Counted from the first letter of the stretch, positions 1 through 9,983 are shown. The stretch is 64,000 bases of DNA from Halorubrum sp. DM2 (GCF_901686465.1 NZ_LR594487.1:1857650-1921649); one strand, 5' to 3'. The notes: generated from the letters alone by a model not told the origin. Numbers and translations: made by a program.

Positions 1-303
1 AAGCGAAGCGGAGACCGGTCGACGAGGCTGGGGAGGCGTGAGGCTGTGCGGTGCGGGGCGGGACTCGAAGGGGCAGTCGCGAGGCTGACAGAGGCGACGC
101 AAGCACCGCAGGAGCGAGTGAAACGAGCGACGAGGAGCGTGGTTCGAGACGCCTTCGGCGTCTCGTCATCACGAAAGGCGCTTTGCGCCTTTCGAACGAC
201 AGCGAGCGTCTGTCCGCCTCGCGACTGGGGCTTCGGCGGTCTCCGTTGTGAAGCCGTCCTCGACAAAAATAGTCAGGTATAGCCGAGCGGCTGGGACTTC
301 GGT
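1..303 (-). repeat. Dispersed modular hairpin repeat, copy A (cut by window start)
   Basis: Reading on the minus strand, two boxes of the family lie at 291-300 (CTGGGACTTC on plus) and 225-234 (CTGGGGCTTC), 66 bp apart. A 12-bp inverted repeat follows: CAGTCGCGAGGC at 74-85 and GCCTCGCGACTG at 216-227. Between its arms sit two perfect hairpin modules, 145-165 (9-bp stem, loop TTC) and 172-194 (10-bp stem, loop TTT). The tail (plus 26-73) matches the tails of copies B and C and runs off the window. Short reading frames here are by-products of the repeat. Confidence 0.85.
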
Positions 304-347
304 AGTCGTGTCGATCCGCAATTTATAACCGCCCTTCAGCGATCAGC

Positions 348-376
348 CGTTTCAGGCGAAACGTCTCTGAAAAGAG
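348..376. other. Two adjacent small hairpins downstream of the dpp operon
   Basis: CGTTTC-AGGC-GAAACG (348-363) is followed directly by CTCT-GAAA-AGAG (365-376), the second with a GAAA tetraloop. They lie 47-75 bp beyond the stop codon of the minus-strand ABC operon and could mark its 3' end. The rest of 304-422 shows only a TATA-like stretch (319-330) and no gene. Confidence 0.4.
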
Positions 377-422
377 GATCCCAACAAAGCCGGCGAACTA
401 TATCGTGGAAAAGCGAGCGCCG

Positions 423-1781
423 CTAGTCGTCCGCTTCCGGTCTGCCGGCCCGCACACCGTCGTCGAACGCGCTCTCGTCTACGGCCGCGGCGACCGCCTC
501 GTCACGCCGCAGGTGACACGCCGCGTAGTGGCGGTCGTCGCCGAGTTCCGACCCCAGTTCATAGGCGGGGTTCGAGGTCGCGCAGACGCTCTCGTCCGTG
601 AACCGCTCGGCGAGGAGCCGTTCGGCGTCGTCCCACTCGTCGCGCTCGATGTGCCCGAGCGCCTCGTCGAGCAGGGTGCCCGCGTCGCCGCTCGGCGTCG
701 CGTCGTCGAAGTACCGGCCGCGGAGCGCGTTCGGGTCGGTCTCCTCGAACGCCCGGCGCTCGACCGCCCGCTGGAACTTCACGACGTTCCGCCACGCCTC
801 GTCTGTCATGTCGTACTCGTCCGGCTGGATCACACTCGGACACCGCGTCCGGAACCGACAGCCGGAGGGCGGGTCGATCGGGGAGGGTACGTCGCCGGAC
901 AGAAGCGCCTTCCGCCCGCCGCTCCTCGGATCCGGAACCGGAATCGCATCGAGTAACGCCTTCGTGTACGGGTGTTTCGGGTTCTCGAACAGCTCCTCCT
1001 TGTCGGCCAGTTCGACGACCTCGCCGAGGTACATCACCGCGACGCGGTCCGAGATGTGCCGGATGACGCTCAGGTCGTGCGCGATGAACAGGTACGTCAG
1101 GTCGAACTCCTCCTGTAGCTCCTCCATCGTGTTGAGCACCTGCGCCTGAATCGAGACGTCGAGGGCGCTCACCGGCTCGTCGCAGACGATGAAGTCGGGG
1201 TTCACCGACAGCGCACGCGCGAGGTTCACGCGCTGGCGCTGCCCGCCGGAGAACGCGTGGGGGTAGCGGTTGTAGTGTTGCGGGTCGAGTCCGACCTTCT
1301 CTAACAGCTCCTTCGCGCGCGCCTCGCGGCCCTCCTCGTCGAGCATGCCGTGCGCCTTCATCGGCTCCTCGACGATCGGTCCGACCTTCATCCGCGGGTC
1401 GAGCGAGGACTGCGGGTCCTGAAAGATCATCTGCATGTCCTTCCGCATCCGCCGCAGCGGCTCGCCGGACAGCGACGCGAGGTCCTTCCCCTGGAAGTAG
1501 ACGCTCCCGCTCGTCGGTTCCAACAGCCGGAGGACGGTGCGCGCCAGCGTCGACTTCCCGCAGCCGGACTCGCCGACGAGCCCGAGCGTCTCCCCCTCCT
1601 TGATGTCGAAGCTCACGCCGTCGACCGCGCGGACGTCGGAGGTGGACCGGCTGACGTACGGGAACTCGTCGTCGAGTTGGACGCCGGCAAACAGCCCGCT
1701 CTCGTTGTCGAAGTGCTTGCACAGGTCGCGGACCTGTAACAGCGCCTCGGGGTCCGACTCGGGCGGCCCGACCTCGCTCAT
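423..1781 (-). CDS. dppF: Dipeptide/oligopeptide ABC transporter ATP-binding protein (DppF-like)
   Basis: Second ATPase of a peptide/nickel-type importer; hydrolyses ATP on the cytoplasmic face of the permease pair. Walker [10 protein letters not shown] at residues 70-78, signature SGGQ at 178-181, Walker B ending DEP at about 201-203 and switch His in IAHD at 233-236. At 452 residues it is about 110 longer than usual. The C-terminal oligopeptide/HPY cysteine region is split: Cys308 and Cys314 are followed by an acidic insert of about 85 residues before Cys400 and Cys422. The start overlaps the stop of the DppD gene by 4 nt, so translation is probably coupled. It is the last gene of the operon. 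Peptide specificity is inferred from family only. Confidence 0.93.
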   Translation of the reverse strand: MSEVGPPESDPEALLQVRDLCKHFDNESGLFAGVQLDDEFPYVSRSTSDVRAVDGVSFDIKEGETLGLVGESGCGKSTLARTVLRLLEPTSGSVYFQGKDLASLSGEPLRRMRKDMQMIFQDPQSSLDPRMKVGPIVEEPMKAHGMLDEEGREARAKELLEKVGLDPQHYNRYPHAFSGGQRQRVNLARALSVNPDFIVCDEPVSALDVSIQAQVLNTMEELQEEFDLTYLFIAHDLSVIRHISDRVAVMYLGEVVELADKEELFENPKHPYTKALLDAIPVPDPRSGGRKALLSGDVPSPIDPPSGCRFRTRCPSVIQPDEYDMTDEAWRNVVKFQRAVERRAFEETDPNALRGRYFDDATPSGDAGTLLDEALGHIERDEWDDAERLLAERFTDESVCATSNPAYELGSELGDDRHYAACHLRRDEAVAAAVDESAFDDGVRAGRPEADD

Positions 1782-2899
1782 TCCGCCTCACCCCCGGTCT
1801 CGGTGAAGCCGGCGGAGAAGCCGCCGGCCGCCTCTGCCTCCATCGGCGGGCTCTCGTCGTACCCCACGTCGAACGCGTCGTGTTTCACGCACGCGGCCGC
1901 GTGGCGCGCTTCTCCCTCCTCGTTCAGATTTCGCGGCTCGGGGTGGACCTCGCGGCACACCTCCCGGGCCTCGGGGCACCGGGAGTGGAACCGACAGCCG
2001 GCGGGCGGGTCGATCGCCTCCGGCATCACCCCCTCGATCGGTCTGAGCTCGTCGACCGTCCGGTCGGGACGGGGCATCGAGTCGAGCAGCGCCGTCGTGT
2101 ACGGGTGTTTCGTGTCGTAGAACAGGTCGTCAACCTCGGCCTGCTCGATGATCTCGCCGAGGTACATCACGTTGACTCGGTCGCAGATCTCCGCGACGAC
2201 GCTCATGTCGTGGGTGACCCAGATGAAGGAGGTGTCGTACTTCTCTTGGAGGTCGGTCACCATCTCCAAGATTTCGCCCTCGACCGTGACGTCGAGCGCG
2301 GTCGTCGGCTCGTCGGCGATGATGAGATCCGGCTGGCAGGCGAGCGCCATCGCGATCAGCACGCGCTGTCGCATCCCGCCGGAGAACTGGTGCGGGTACT
2401 CGTCGTACCGCGACTCGGGTGCCGGGATCCCGACCTCCCTGAGCATGTCGATCGCCTCCTCTTTCGCCTCGTCGGCGTCGAGGTCGCGGTTGATCTCGAT
2501 GAACTCCCGGAGCTGTCCCCCGACCGTGAACACGGGGTTCAACGACTCCATCGGGTCCTGGAAGATGATCGCGATCTCGCGGCCGCGGATCCGCTTCCGC
2601 ATCTCGTTTTCGGTGAGCATCTCGTCGCGCGGCCGCAACTCGCCGTCGTCGTCCTCTTCGAGCCCGAAGATCGTCTCGCCTTTGAACTCGATCTCGCCGC
2701 CGACGATCTCGCCGGGGCTGTCGACGAGCCGGAGGATACTGGAGGTCGCGACGGATTTCCCGGCACCTGACTCGCCGACGAGCCCGACGATCTCTCCCTC
2801 ATGAACGTCGAAGGAGATGCCGTCGACGGCGCGGACCGTTCCGTCCTCGGTGAAGAACTGTGTCTTGAGATCGCGTACGCTGAGTAGTGGTTCGCTCAT
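1778..2899 (-). CDS. dppD: Dipeptide/oligopeptide ABC transporter ATP-binding protein (DppD-like)
   Basis: First ATPase of the importer, 373 residues. Walker A GESGAGKS at 42-49, SGGMRQR signature and Walker B followed by DEPTTALD, the typical opp/dpp sequence. The C-terminal HPY domain has the undivided cysteine pattern (GCRFHSRCP, then VC and AAC), which in some relatives holds an iron-sulfur cluster. Its start lies 1 nt beyond the stop of the DppC gene, and its end overlaps the DppF start, so the whole set reads as one polycistron. Together with DppF it would form the heterodimeric motor. Confidence 0.94.
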   Translation of the reverse strand: MSEPLLSVRDLKTQFFTEDGTVRAVDGISFDVHEGEIVGLVGESGAGKSVATSSILRLVDSPGEIVGGEIEFKGETIFGLEEDDDGELRPRDEMLTENEMRKRIRGREIAIIFQDPMESLNPVFTVGGQLREFIEINRDLDADEAKEEAIDMLREVGIPAPESRYDEYPHQFSGGMRQRVLIAMALACQPDLIIADEPTTALDVTVEGEILEMVTDLQEKYDTSFIWVTHDMSVVAEICDRVNVMYLGEIIEQAEVDDLFYDTKHPYTTALLDSMPRPDRTVDELRPIEGVMPEAIDPPAGCRFHSRCPEAREVCREVHPEPRNLNEEGEARHAAACVKHDAFDVGYDESPPMEAEAAGGFSAGFTETGGEAE

Positions 2900-2900
2900 G

Positions 2901-3887
2901 TCAGTTGTTTATCCGCGGATCGAGGGCGTCCTGTAGGCCGTCGCCGAGAATGTTGAAGCCGATGACGGTGATCAGAATGGCGATGCCGGGGAAGATGCTG
3001 AACGTCGGCGCGGGGAGCATGTACCCCCGCGAGGCCGACAGCATCTGTCCCCACGACGGCGTCGGCGGCTGCGCGCCGAAGCCGAGGAACGAGAGCCCGG
3101 CCACGATGAGGATGCTCACCCCGACCTGAAGCGTCGCTTGGACCAACACCGGCGCGAAGCTGTTCGGGATGATGTGCCGGAAGATGATGTTGCGGTCCTT
3201 CACCCCGGCGGCCCGGGCGGCCTCGACGTAGTCCTCCTCGCGGATGGAGACGACCCGCGACCGGATGAGCCGGTTGAACACGGGGATCGCCGTGATCCCG
3301 ACGCCGATCATCGCGAACGTGAGGTCCCGCCCGAACGCGGTCATGAACGCGATGACTAAGACGAGGAACGGGATCGCGTAGATGGTCTCCGTGACCCGCT
3401 GGAGCACGTCGTCGATCCAGCCGCCGTAGTAGCCGGAGACCGCGCCGATGACGGTGCCGCCGCCGAGCCCGATCGCGGTCGCGAGGAAGCCGACCGTCAT
3501 CGCGATCCGGGTCCCGTAGATGGTCCGCGCGAGCAGGTCGCGGCCCCGGTGGTCGGTCCCGAGCGGGTGTTCGAGCACGCCCTGCCCGAACTGGTTCTCC
3601 ATGCCGACCGGCGGGAGCAGCCGCCGGACGTTCTCCGGGTCGGTCTCGGGGTTGTACAGCACCGCCTCCGCGATCGCGTAGTCGAGGACGTAGTAGTCGA
3701 ACGCGGCGAAGATCGCGACGAAGGTCATGAACCCGACGATGTAGGTCCCGATCCGCGCCGTCGTGTCCTGTCTGACCTGTTTCAGGGTGTACCGGAGGCC
3801 GACTCGGGCTTCCACCTCGTCCGGCCCGCCGCTCTCGTCGGCCCCGTCCGGCGTGTCGTCGTCCGAAGTTGCGCTGTTTATCGACAT
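2901..3887 (-). CDS. dppC: Peptide ABC transporter permease (DppC-like)
   Basis: Inner-membrane permease of the importer, 328 residues. An acidic N-terminal tail of about 35 residues precedes the first membrane segment (TYIVGFMTFVAIFAAF); the typical DppC motif LGTDHRGRD follows a periplasmic loop, and five further hydrophobic segments follow. The coupling loop carries the EAA-type motif EAARAAGVKDRNIIFRHIIP, which contacts the ATPases. Its ATG overlaps the TGA of the DppB gene, a classic coupled arrangement. Confidence 0.93.
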   Translation of the reverse strand: MSINSATSDDDTPDGADESGGPDEVEARVGLRYTLKQVRQDTTARIGTYIVGFMTFVAIFAAFDYYVLDYAIAEAVLYNPETDPENVRRLLPPVGMENQFGQGVLEHPLGTDHRGRDLLARTIYGTRIAMTVGFLATAIGLGGGTVIGAVSGYYGGWIDDVLQRVTETIYAIPFLVLVIAFMTAFGRDLTFAMIGVGITAIPVFNRLIRSRVVSIREEDYVEAARAAGVKDRNIIFRHIIPNSFAPVLVQATLQVGVSILIVAGLSFLGFGAQPPTPSWGQMLSASRGYMLPAPTFSIFPGIAILITVIGFNILGDGLQDALDPRINN

Positions 3888-4882
3888 CAGTCTTCACCGT
3901 AGGTGACCCGCGGGTCGAGGTAGCTGTACGTGATGTCCGTGACGATTACGCCGATCACGTACACGAACCCGAACACAAGCGTCGTCCCCATGATCAGTTC
4001 GTAGTCTTGGTTGTTTATCGCCGTGATGATCAGCCGTCCCATCCCCTGAATCTCGAAGACGGTCTCCGTGAGCACGGCACCGCCGAGGGCGGTCGACAGT
4101 CCGAGACCGATGATGGTGATCACCGGGAGCTGTGCGACCTGGAACGCGTGTTTGCGCACGATCGTCGACTCGGGCACTCCGTACGCCCGGGCGAGCTTGA
4201 CGTACTCGCCTTGAAGCGAGTCGACCATCGACGAGCGCTCGATCCGCGTGATCTGTGCCATCTGGAGCGTTCCGAGCGCGATCATCGGCAAGAAGAGGTG
4301 GTGTACCGACTGGCGGAGCACCTCGAACTGCGTCGCCGCCCCCCGCACGTCAGCCGGGTTCGCCCACGGGAGGATGAGTCCCCGCGCGGGGAACCACCCG
4401 AGATAGAACGCGAAGACGATGATCAACACCAGTCCGATCCAGAACGACGGCGTCGAGACGCCGATCAGCGAGACGATCCGGGAGACGTGGTCGGCCGGCT
4501 CGTTCCGCCGCTTGGCCGAAAGCACGCCTAACGGGATCGCCGTGACGATCGCGAACGCGAACGCGGACAGCATGAGCAACAGCGTCACCGGCAGCCGGAG
4601 CATGATCATCTCCAAGACCGGCCGGTCGTAGTAGATGCTGAGGCCGAGATCCCCTGTCAAGACGCCGGAGAGGTACGTGAAGTACCGGACGTGTATCGGC
4701 CGGTCGAGACCGTACCGGGCCCGGATCGCCTCGACCTGCTCCTGTGCCGGCGTCGGTCCCAGCATGATCTCCACCGGGTCGCCGGGGATCTGGTTTGCTA
4801 GGAAGAAGGTTATCGTCACGATACCTATCAGTACGGGTATCGCCTGTGCGAACCGTCGGAGTGTATACCGAAGTAAACTCAC
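3887..4882 (-). CDS. dppB: Peptide ABC transporter permease (DppB-like)
   Basis: Partner permease, 331 residues with a GTG start at 4882. This start gives the family's usual N-terminus (VSLLRYTLRRFAQAIPVLIG); the open frame extends 46 codons upstream but that part is Arg-rich and unlike the family. A first membrane helix, a large external loop with GDLGLS, then five more helices and the EAA loop EYVKLARAYGVPESTIVRKH are visible. It lies 219 bp downstream of the binding-protein gene, a gap that may allow separate expression levels. Confidence 0.92.
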   Translation of the reverse strand: MSLLRYTLRRFAQAIPVLIGIVTITFFLANQIPGDPVEIMLGPTPAQEQVEAIRARYGLDRPIHVRYFTYLSGVLTGDLGLSIYYDRPVLEMIMLRLPVTLLLMLSAFAFAIVTAIPLGVLSAKRRNEPADHVSRIVSLIGVSTPSFWIGLVLIIVFAFYLGWFPARGLILPWANPADVRGAATQFEVLRQSVHHLFLPMIALGTLQMAQITRIERSSMVDSLQGEYVKLARAYGVPESTIVRKHAFQVAQLPVITIIGLGLSTALGGAVLTETVFEIQGMGRLIITAINNQDYELIMGTTLVFGFVYVIGVIVTDITYSYLDPRVTYGED

Positions 4883-5101
4883 TGTCGTGGATCTCTCGTT
4901 GCTTCGATTCGGTCTTTGCTGTCGCTTATCCGTTTCGCTCCCGCCGACCACCAAGACGGTGACCGCGGACGGCCGCCGAACGCGTCGACGACGTCCCGAA
5001 GGGCTCGCGTCCGGCCGCATCCGCGCCGCGATCCATCCACCGTCGCGACGCGGTTTCGTCGTGGTTCCGACGCGATTCGTTCCGTTCGTCTCCCGACTCG
5101 A

Positions 5102-6736
5102 TTACCGGGACACCGTAGCGTCGTCCAGCTGGATCTCCGACGAGATCGGGTGTGCGCTGAAGCCCTCCACGGCGCTACGGACTCCGTAGGAGTTGTTCAG
5201 GTTGTACGCCGGGATGTGGACGCGCTCCTCGAGCAGCGTCGTCGTCGCCTCGATGTAGAGCTGCCGGCGCTCCTCGCGGTCGGCGGACTCGCGGGCCTGC
5301 GTCAGCTTCTCGGAGGCCTCGTCGTACCCGTGGAAGGTCCCGTTGGTGACGCCGTCCGTCTCCTGGCTCAGCAGGTTGTACACGAACGCGTCCGGGTCCG
5401 GGCTGCCCGACCAGCCGAGCGTGTACATGTTGTACTCGTCCGCGCTGTTCGGCCCGTCGTCGCTCTGGTACGCCTCGGTGAACGTCCCCCAGTCGAGTCG
5501 CTGGACCTCGACGTTGTCGAAGCCGGCGTTCTGGAGGCCGTCGCCGATGCTGATACCGATCTGTTCGCGCTTGTCGTCCGGCGGAACGATGATCCGCCAG
5601 TCGTAGTCCATCGAAACGCCGGCCTCGTCGAACAGCGCCTGCGCCTCTTCGAGGTCCTGTCCGTGGGAGATCTCGGACCACTCGTCGACCGGGAAGTTCC
5701 ACTCCTCGGAGATAGACGACGGGTACGGGCTGTACTGTCGCACACCGGACGGCTCGACGAAGTTCTCGACCGCCTGATCCATCGAGAAGCAGTAGTCGAC
5801 CGCCTCGCGGACGAGGGGGTCGCTCGTCGGACCGTTGGCGCAGTTGAACGCGAGGTAGAAGTATCCCACACCCGGTTCCTCGGTGATACTGGCGTTCTGG
5901 TTGCTCTCGACCGTCTCGTACAGCTGGGGCGGAATGGTCTCGATGACGTCGACGTTCCCCGTCTCCAACTCGGTGACGCGGGTCGTCTGCTCCTCGATGG
6001 GGTCGAACTCGATCTGGCCGATCTCCGGGAGGTTGTCGCTGTCCCAGTAGTCGTCCCACCGCTCGACGGTCGCGTAGTCCTCAGGCTCCCACTCGACGAG
6101 CTGGAAGGGACCGGAGCCGACCGGGTCCTGATTGTACGCCTCGGTGTCCTCCTGACGCACGGAGGCGTTGACGACGCTGCGCACCATGGCGATCGTGAAC
6201 GCGCCGTAAGGGTACGAGAGATCGAACTGAGCCGTGTACTCGTCGATGGCCTCCCCGCTGTCGATCATGTTGACCTCGGGGGCGTTCTCGGTCTGCTCCT
6301 CGACGGGAGCGAGCATCGTGTGGACGACGTCTTCCGCGGTGACGGGGTCGCCGTTCTGGAACTCGGCGTCCTCGCGCAGCGGGACGATAAAGCGGGTGCC
6401 GTCGCGCTCGACCGTCGGCATCTCCGCGGCGATCTTCGGCTCGATGCCGACGCCCTCGCCGTACTCGTAGATACCGTCGAAGAGCTGTCCGGTGATCTGG
6501 GCGGACGGGACGTCGTTCATGACGATCGGGTCCATGTCGAGCGGCCCCTTCGCCTGCGAGAAGTACAGGGTCGGACCGCTGCTGCCGCCGTCGCCGCCGT
6601 CGCCGCCGTCGCCGCCGTCGCCGCCGTCGCCGCCGTCGCCGCCGCCGGTACACCCGGCGAGCAGGAGGGAGGTACCGGCTGCCCCGCCGGCGAGGACCTT
6701 CCGTCGCGAAATGCGTTGTGTGTGTTGTCGACGCAT
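5102..6736 (-). CDS. Peptide/nickel-type ABC transporter substrate-binding lipoprotein (SBP family 5)
   Basis: Extracellular substrate receptor of the adjacent importer, 544 residues. The N-terminus has a Tat-like SRRKVL motif and a lipobox ending LAGC with Cys29 as the predicted lipidated residue. A Gly-Gly-Asp repeat linker (nt about 6586-6650) tethers the domain to the membrane. The body shows the family order: lobe I start (GPTLYFSQAKG), the QNGDPVTAEDV segment, DPVGSGPF, then the C-terminal half. This makes it a useful internal control for the permuted paralogue at 15914-17800. First gene of the operon, with its own strong TATA box. Confidence 0.94.
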   Translation of the reverse strand: MRRQHTQRISRRKVLAGGAAGTSLLLAGCTGGGDGGDGGDGGDGGDGGDGGSSGPTLYFSQAKGPLDMDPIVMNDVPSAQITGQLFDGIYEYGEGVGIEPKIAAEMPTVERDGTRFIVPLREDAEFQNGDPVTAEDVVHTMLAPVEEQTENAPEVNMIDSGEAIDEYTAQFDLSYPYGAFTIAMVRSVVNASVRQEDTEAYNQDPVGSGPFQLVEWEPEDYATVERWDDYWDSDNLPEIGQIEFDPIEEQTTRVTELETGNVDVIETIPPQLYETVESNQNASITEEPGVGYFYLAFNCANGPTSDPLVREAVDYCFSMDQAVENFVEPSGVRQYSPYPSSISEEWNFPVDEWSEISHGQDLEEAQALFDEAGVSMDYDWRIIVPPDDKREQIGISIGDGLQNAGFDNVEVQRLDWGTFTEAYQSDDGPNSADEYNMYTLGWSGSPDPDAFVYNLLSQETDGVTNGTFHGYDEASEKLTQARESADREERRQLYIEATTTLLEERVHIPAYNLNNSYGVRSAVEGFSAHPISSEIQLDDATVSR

Positions 6737-6756
6737 ACTGCCGAAGTCTTGTTTCT

Positions 6757-6768
6757 GTTTAATAAATA
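6757..6768 (-). promoter_or_regulatory. TATA box of the dpp operon
   Basis: On the minus strand AATATTTATTAAAC is centred about 27 nt upstream of the ATG at 6736, which fits a leaderless mRNA. It is the most AT-rich stretch of the first 8 kb. Confidence 0.7.
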
Positions 6769-6982
6769 TTTTGGCTCACGTTGTCCGTACGGTCATCTCT
6801 CCCCGCTGTGGTGCCTTTTTGTCCGTTGCGATACCCCGAACGCCGCTCGGATCCGAAGATAATCTGACAGGATCGCTGGCCGAAGGTCGCGAATCGGTCT
6901 CCGCGATGATGTCGAACCTCGATACCCGTCGGGAGGAGTAACCCGCATCCGGACGGAACGGGTGACTGGGTCCAGTTCGGTG

Positions 6983-8638
6983 TCAGCGGCCGTCAGAAGC
7001 CGGCCCCTCGCCCGTCTCTCCGACGCCCGTCACGGTTCCGACCCCCTTGCTCGACCCCTCGCGGAAGACGAACCGCTGCCCCTCCTCGATCAGGTACGGG
7101 CGGAACTTGAACCGGACGCGCGCCTCGCCCGTGTCGCCCGGGAGGAGCCGCCCCTCCTCCGGGAAGAACGCGGCCGCCTCCGACAGGGTTTCGAGGTGTA
7201 CCACCGGCTCGTACCCCTCCTGGATCCGGGTCGGGTGGTTCAACACCATCACCTCGGCGTCGAACTCCCGGACCGGTTCCGGCTCGCTCCCCCGAGGCAC
7301 CAAGGCCATCCCGCGTTCGATCTCCGCCTCGTCGACGCCCTTCAGCGCGATGCCGACGATCCGCCCCGCGGTCGCCCTGTCGACCCGGTGGTAGTGCATC
7401 TCGATCGACCGCACCTCCACCTCGCGGAACGACCCGTCGGGCATGGGACCGAGCAGGAGTTCGTCGCCGGTCTCGACGGTCCCGGAGTTCACCGTGCCGG
7501 AGGCGACCGCGCCCACGCCCGTCACCTTATAGCTCCGGTCGACGTACATCCGGAACGTCTCGCGGTCGGGCGTCGCGCGCTTCGGCAGGCGCTCGAACAG
7601 GTGATCGAGCGTCCCGATCCCGTCTTTCGTCACCGCGCTGGTCCGCAGCAGGGGGACGACGCCGTCGCCGACCTCCGCGACCGCGGTGTCGACCCCGTGG
7701 CGATCGACCAAAAGCGGCGTCTGCCCGGCGTCGCGGAGCATCGACTCGACCTCGCGTTCGACCTCGGCGAGCCGGTCGTCGCTCACCGCGTCCGCCTTCG
7801 TGACCGCGACGATGGTCGGCAGTTCGGTCGCGAGCAGGATTCCGAGGTGTTCTCGGGTCGTCTTCGTCGGCCCGTCGTCGGCGGCCACGACGAGGAGCCC
7901 GTAGTCGAGCTTCTGGCCGACCAGCCCGCGGATCGTCGTCCGGAGCCACGGCTCGTGGCCCACCGTATCGACGAACGAGACGAGGCGGTCCGCCGCCTCG
8001 ACGACGCCGGCGCGGTCCGCCTTCCGGTGGGGGTTGTCCATCCGGACCGGCTCGTCGGCGTCGTCGTCGAATCCGTACACCGCGTACGAGAGGTCCGCCG
8101 AGAGACCGCGCTCGACCTCGTGGGGCTGGACGTCGAGGAAGCCGCGCGTGCCGCCCTGCCCATCGTCGGCGTGTCCGGTGACGAGTGTCCCCACGAGCGT
8201 CGACTTCCCGTGGTCGACGTGGCCGGCCGTGCCGACCACGAGGTGGTCCTCGTCGGCCTCGAACACGCCCCCGTCGCGCAGGGTGGCGAGCCCGACCAAC
8301 CCCGCCTCGTCGGCGTCGCCCCCGTCGCCGGCGCTCCACGTCTCGACGTCGGCGATGTGGGCGTCCGCCTCGTCGGCCAGCAGCGAGAGCACGTCCATCG
8401 TCTCGGAGAAGCTCTCCGGGGAGACGCCCGCCAGCCCGCCGTCGTCGGTGACGCCGAGGACGTAGGTCGCCTCGCCGTCGCCGGAGAGCACGCGGTGACG
8501 AAGCTGGGCCACGAGCGACTCCATGCGCCCGTCGGCCAAGTGGACCTCGCGCGTCAGCCGCTCCTTGAACTCGATAGCGCCGCCATCCCGCTCGCCGCGC
8601 TCGATGGCCCGCCGGAGGGCGGACCGGTCAGCGCTCAT
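6983..8638 (-). CDS. GTPBP1-family translational GTPase
   Basis: A 551-residue EF1A-like GTPase of the GTPBP1/2 type found in haloarchaea. After an N-terminal domain of about 130 residues come G1 GHVDHGKST (139-147), G3 in FVDTVGHEPW, and a G4 written TKAD rather than NKxD. Beta-barrel domains II and III follow, ending near FRPYLIEEGQRFVFREG. The ATG at 8638 is preferred; 18 upstream codons are open but Lys/Arg-rich and unlike the acidic protein. It is monocistronic. Its precise role (mRNA decay or translation factor) cannot be read from the sequence. Confidence 0.88.
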   Translation of the reverse strand: MSADRSALRRAIERGERDGGAIEFKERLTREVHLADGRMESLVAQLRHRVLSGDGEATYVLGVTDDGGLAGVSPESFSETMDVLSLLADEADAHIADVETWSAGDGGDADEAGLVGLATLRDGGVFEADEDHLVVGTAGHVDHGKSTLVGTLVTGHADDGQGGTRGFLDVQPHEVERGLSADLSYAVYGFDDDADEPVRMDNPHRKADRAGVVEAADRLVSFVDTVGHEPWLRTTIRGLVGQKLDYGLLVVAADDGPTKTTREHLGILLATELPTIVAVTKADAVSDDRLAEVEREVESMLRDAGQTPLLVDRHGVDTAVAEVGDGVVPLLRTSAVTKDGIGTLDHLFERLPKRATPDRETFRMYVDRSYKVTGVGAVASGTVNSGTVETGDELLLGPMPDGSFREVEVRSIEMHYHRVDRATAGRIVGIALKGVDEAEIERGMALVPRGSEPEPVREFDAEVMVLNHPTRIQEGYEPVVHLETLSEAAAFFPEEGRLLPGDTGEARVRFKFRPYLIEEGQRFVFREGSSKGVGTVTGVGETGEGPASDGR

Positions 8639-8788
8639 GTCCGCACGTAGGCGACAGCCGGGCTTAACGGTTTTCGTGGTACGTGACCCCACGGCTCGTG
8701 ATCGGTACCGAGCGCTCCGGAGCCGCGCCGGAAACCTCCGTCCGGCTCAGGGCAGGTGATTTAACCGACCGCCGCAGACAACGACGAT

Positions 8789-9637
8789 ATGGACACCTCG
8801 GTCCCCAGCGTCGCCGAACGGCGCGTCCACGTCGTCCCGCTCGGCTACGAGCGCGACCGGATCGTCGAACCCCTCCGCCGCCACGGTGCCGACGTCGCGT
8901 ACCTGCTCGTCGACGCCCCCGACCGCGACGGCGAGCGCGGCGACGTGGACTTCGCGGCCGCGACGGCGAGCGACCCGGCCGACACCCGCATCGAACCCGA
9001 CGAACTCACCGACTACCAGCGCGACGCGTGGACGGCCGTCGCCGAGTTCGCCGAGGTCCGACCGGTCCCGGTCGCGCTCGCGGACGTGTACGACGTGCTC
9101 GGCGTGACGACGACGATCTCCGCCCGCCATCAGGCCGGCGCGGCGGACGGCGACCGCCTCTTCGGAAACGTCTCGACCGGCCCGCGGATCGCCGCGGTCG
9201 GCGTCGCGATGGCCTGTATGATCGTCGGCGCGCGCCCCTACAGCGTCGAGCCCGAGCGCCACCGCCACGACCTCCGTGAGGAGCCGCTCACCGAGGGCGT
9301 CGAGCGTACCGTCGACCTGCCCATCTACCCGATGGACGCGCCCACGACCGACCAGGTCGCGGTGCTCGGTCGGCTCCACGACCGCGCCGAGGGGAACCTG
9401 ACCACGGACAAGTGGAACCTGATCGAGTGGGCGCGCGAGCGCGGGCTGTCGTTCCTCCGCGAGGCGGGCGAGAGCCGGACGGCGAAGTACCGCGCGCTGG
9501 AGACCCACGTGCTCTCGCCGCTGCGCGAGCGCGGCTACGTCGAATTAGAGGACGTCGGCCGCTCCGACACCGTCCGGCTCACCGAGACCGGCCGCCGCGT
9601 CTTCTTCGCGTTCAAGCACAAGCTCGACGAGCGATAG
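8789..9637 (+). CDS. HFX_2341-type winged-helix transcriptional regulator (DUF6293 family)
   Basis: 282 residues. The N-terminal half (VHVVPLGYERDRIVEPL) resembles a nucleotide- or ligand-binding Rossmann-like domain of the DUF6293/Csa3-like type. The C-terminal half, from about residue 190, is a winged helix (NLTTDKWNLIEWARERGLSF ... TAKYRALETHVLSPL ... VRLTETGRRVFF). Such proteins are common haloarchaeal regulators, but the target is unknown. Start at ATG 8789; the gene is divergent from the GTPase. I recognise the family from memory of its conserved C-terminus. Confidence 0.8.
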   Translation: MDTSVPSVAERRVHVVPLGYERDRIVEPLRRHGADVAYLLVDAPDRDGERGDVDFAAATASDPADTRIEPDELTDYQRDAWTAVAEFAEVRPVPVALADVYDVLGVTTTISARHQAGAADGDRLFGNVSTGPRIAAVGVAMACMIVGARPYSVEPERHRHDLREEPLTEGVERTVDLPIYPMDAPTTDQVAVLGRLHDRAEGNLTTDKWNLIEWARERGLSFLREAGESRTAKYRALETHVLSPLRERGYVELEDVGRSDTVRLTETGRRVFFAFKHKLDER

Positions 9638-9983
9638 CGCGGCCGACGAACGGGATCGAGGTCGACGAACGAACCAGAGCCGTCGAACCGTGCCCGGTCG
9701 ACACGCACGACGCGACTCGTCCGACCTGATTCGATTGTTCGGTCTATCCGTACTATCGATAGCTAACGTAGAATTATCCCCCGCACGTGGATTTAGATGC
9801 GTGACGCCCGCCGGGCGGGCGGGGCATTCCCTCCGCTCCCTCCCCACCTGCTCGCTACGCGGTCCCGCTGACGCCGCCGCGCCCGCCCGCCGGTCCGTCA
9901 CGAACCGACGGCTCTCCTGCCGTCTTTCACGCTTCTCCGAGCGATCCACACGCTTAGCATCCCGCGTCCGAACCCACGGGACG
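9638..9983. other. Intergenic region before the ACR3-like gene
   Basis: No gene is seen in these 346 bases. An AT-richer part (9727-9780) contains the 10-bp palindrome CTATCGATAG (9753-9762) and possible promoter elements. An imperfect inverted repeat of about 22 bp occupies 9801-9822 and 9880-9901. Confidence 0.5.
9801..9901. repeat. Imperfect inverted repeat flanking a 57-nt core
   Basis: Arms 9801-9822 and 9880-9901 both begin GTGACG when read inward and both end GGGCGGGCG; the middle 6-7 bases differ. The core is pyrimidine-rich (CCCTCCGCTCCCTCC). It resembles a small palindromic insertion. No second copy was recognised in this window. Confidence 0.4.
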
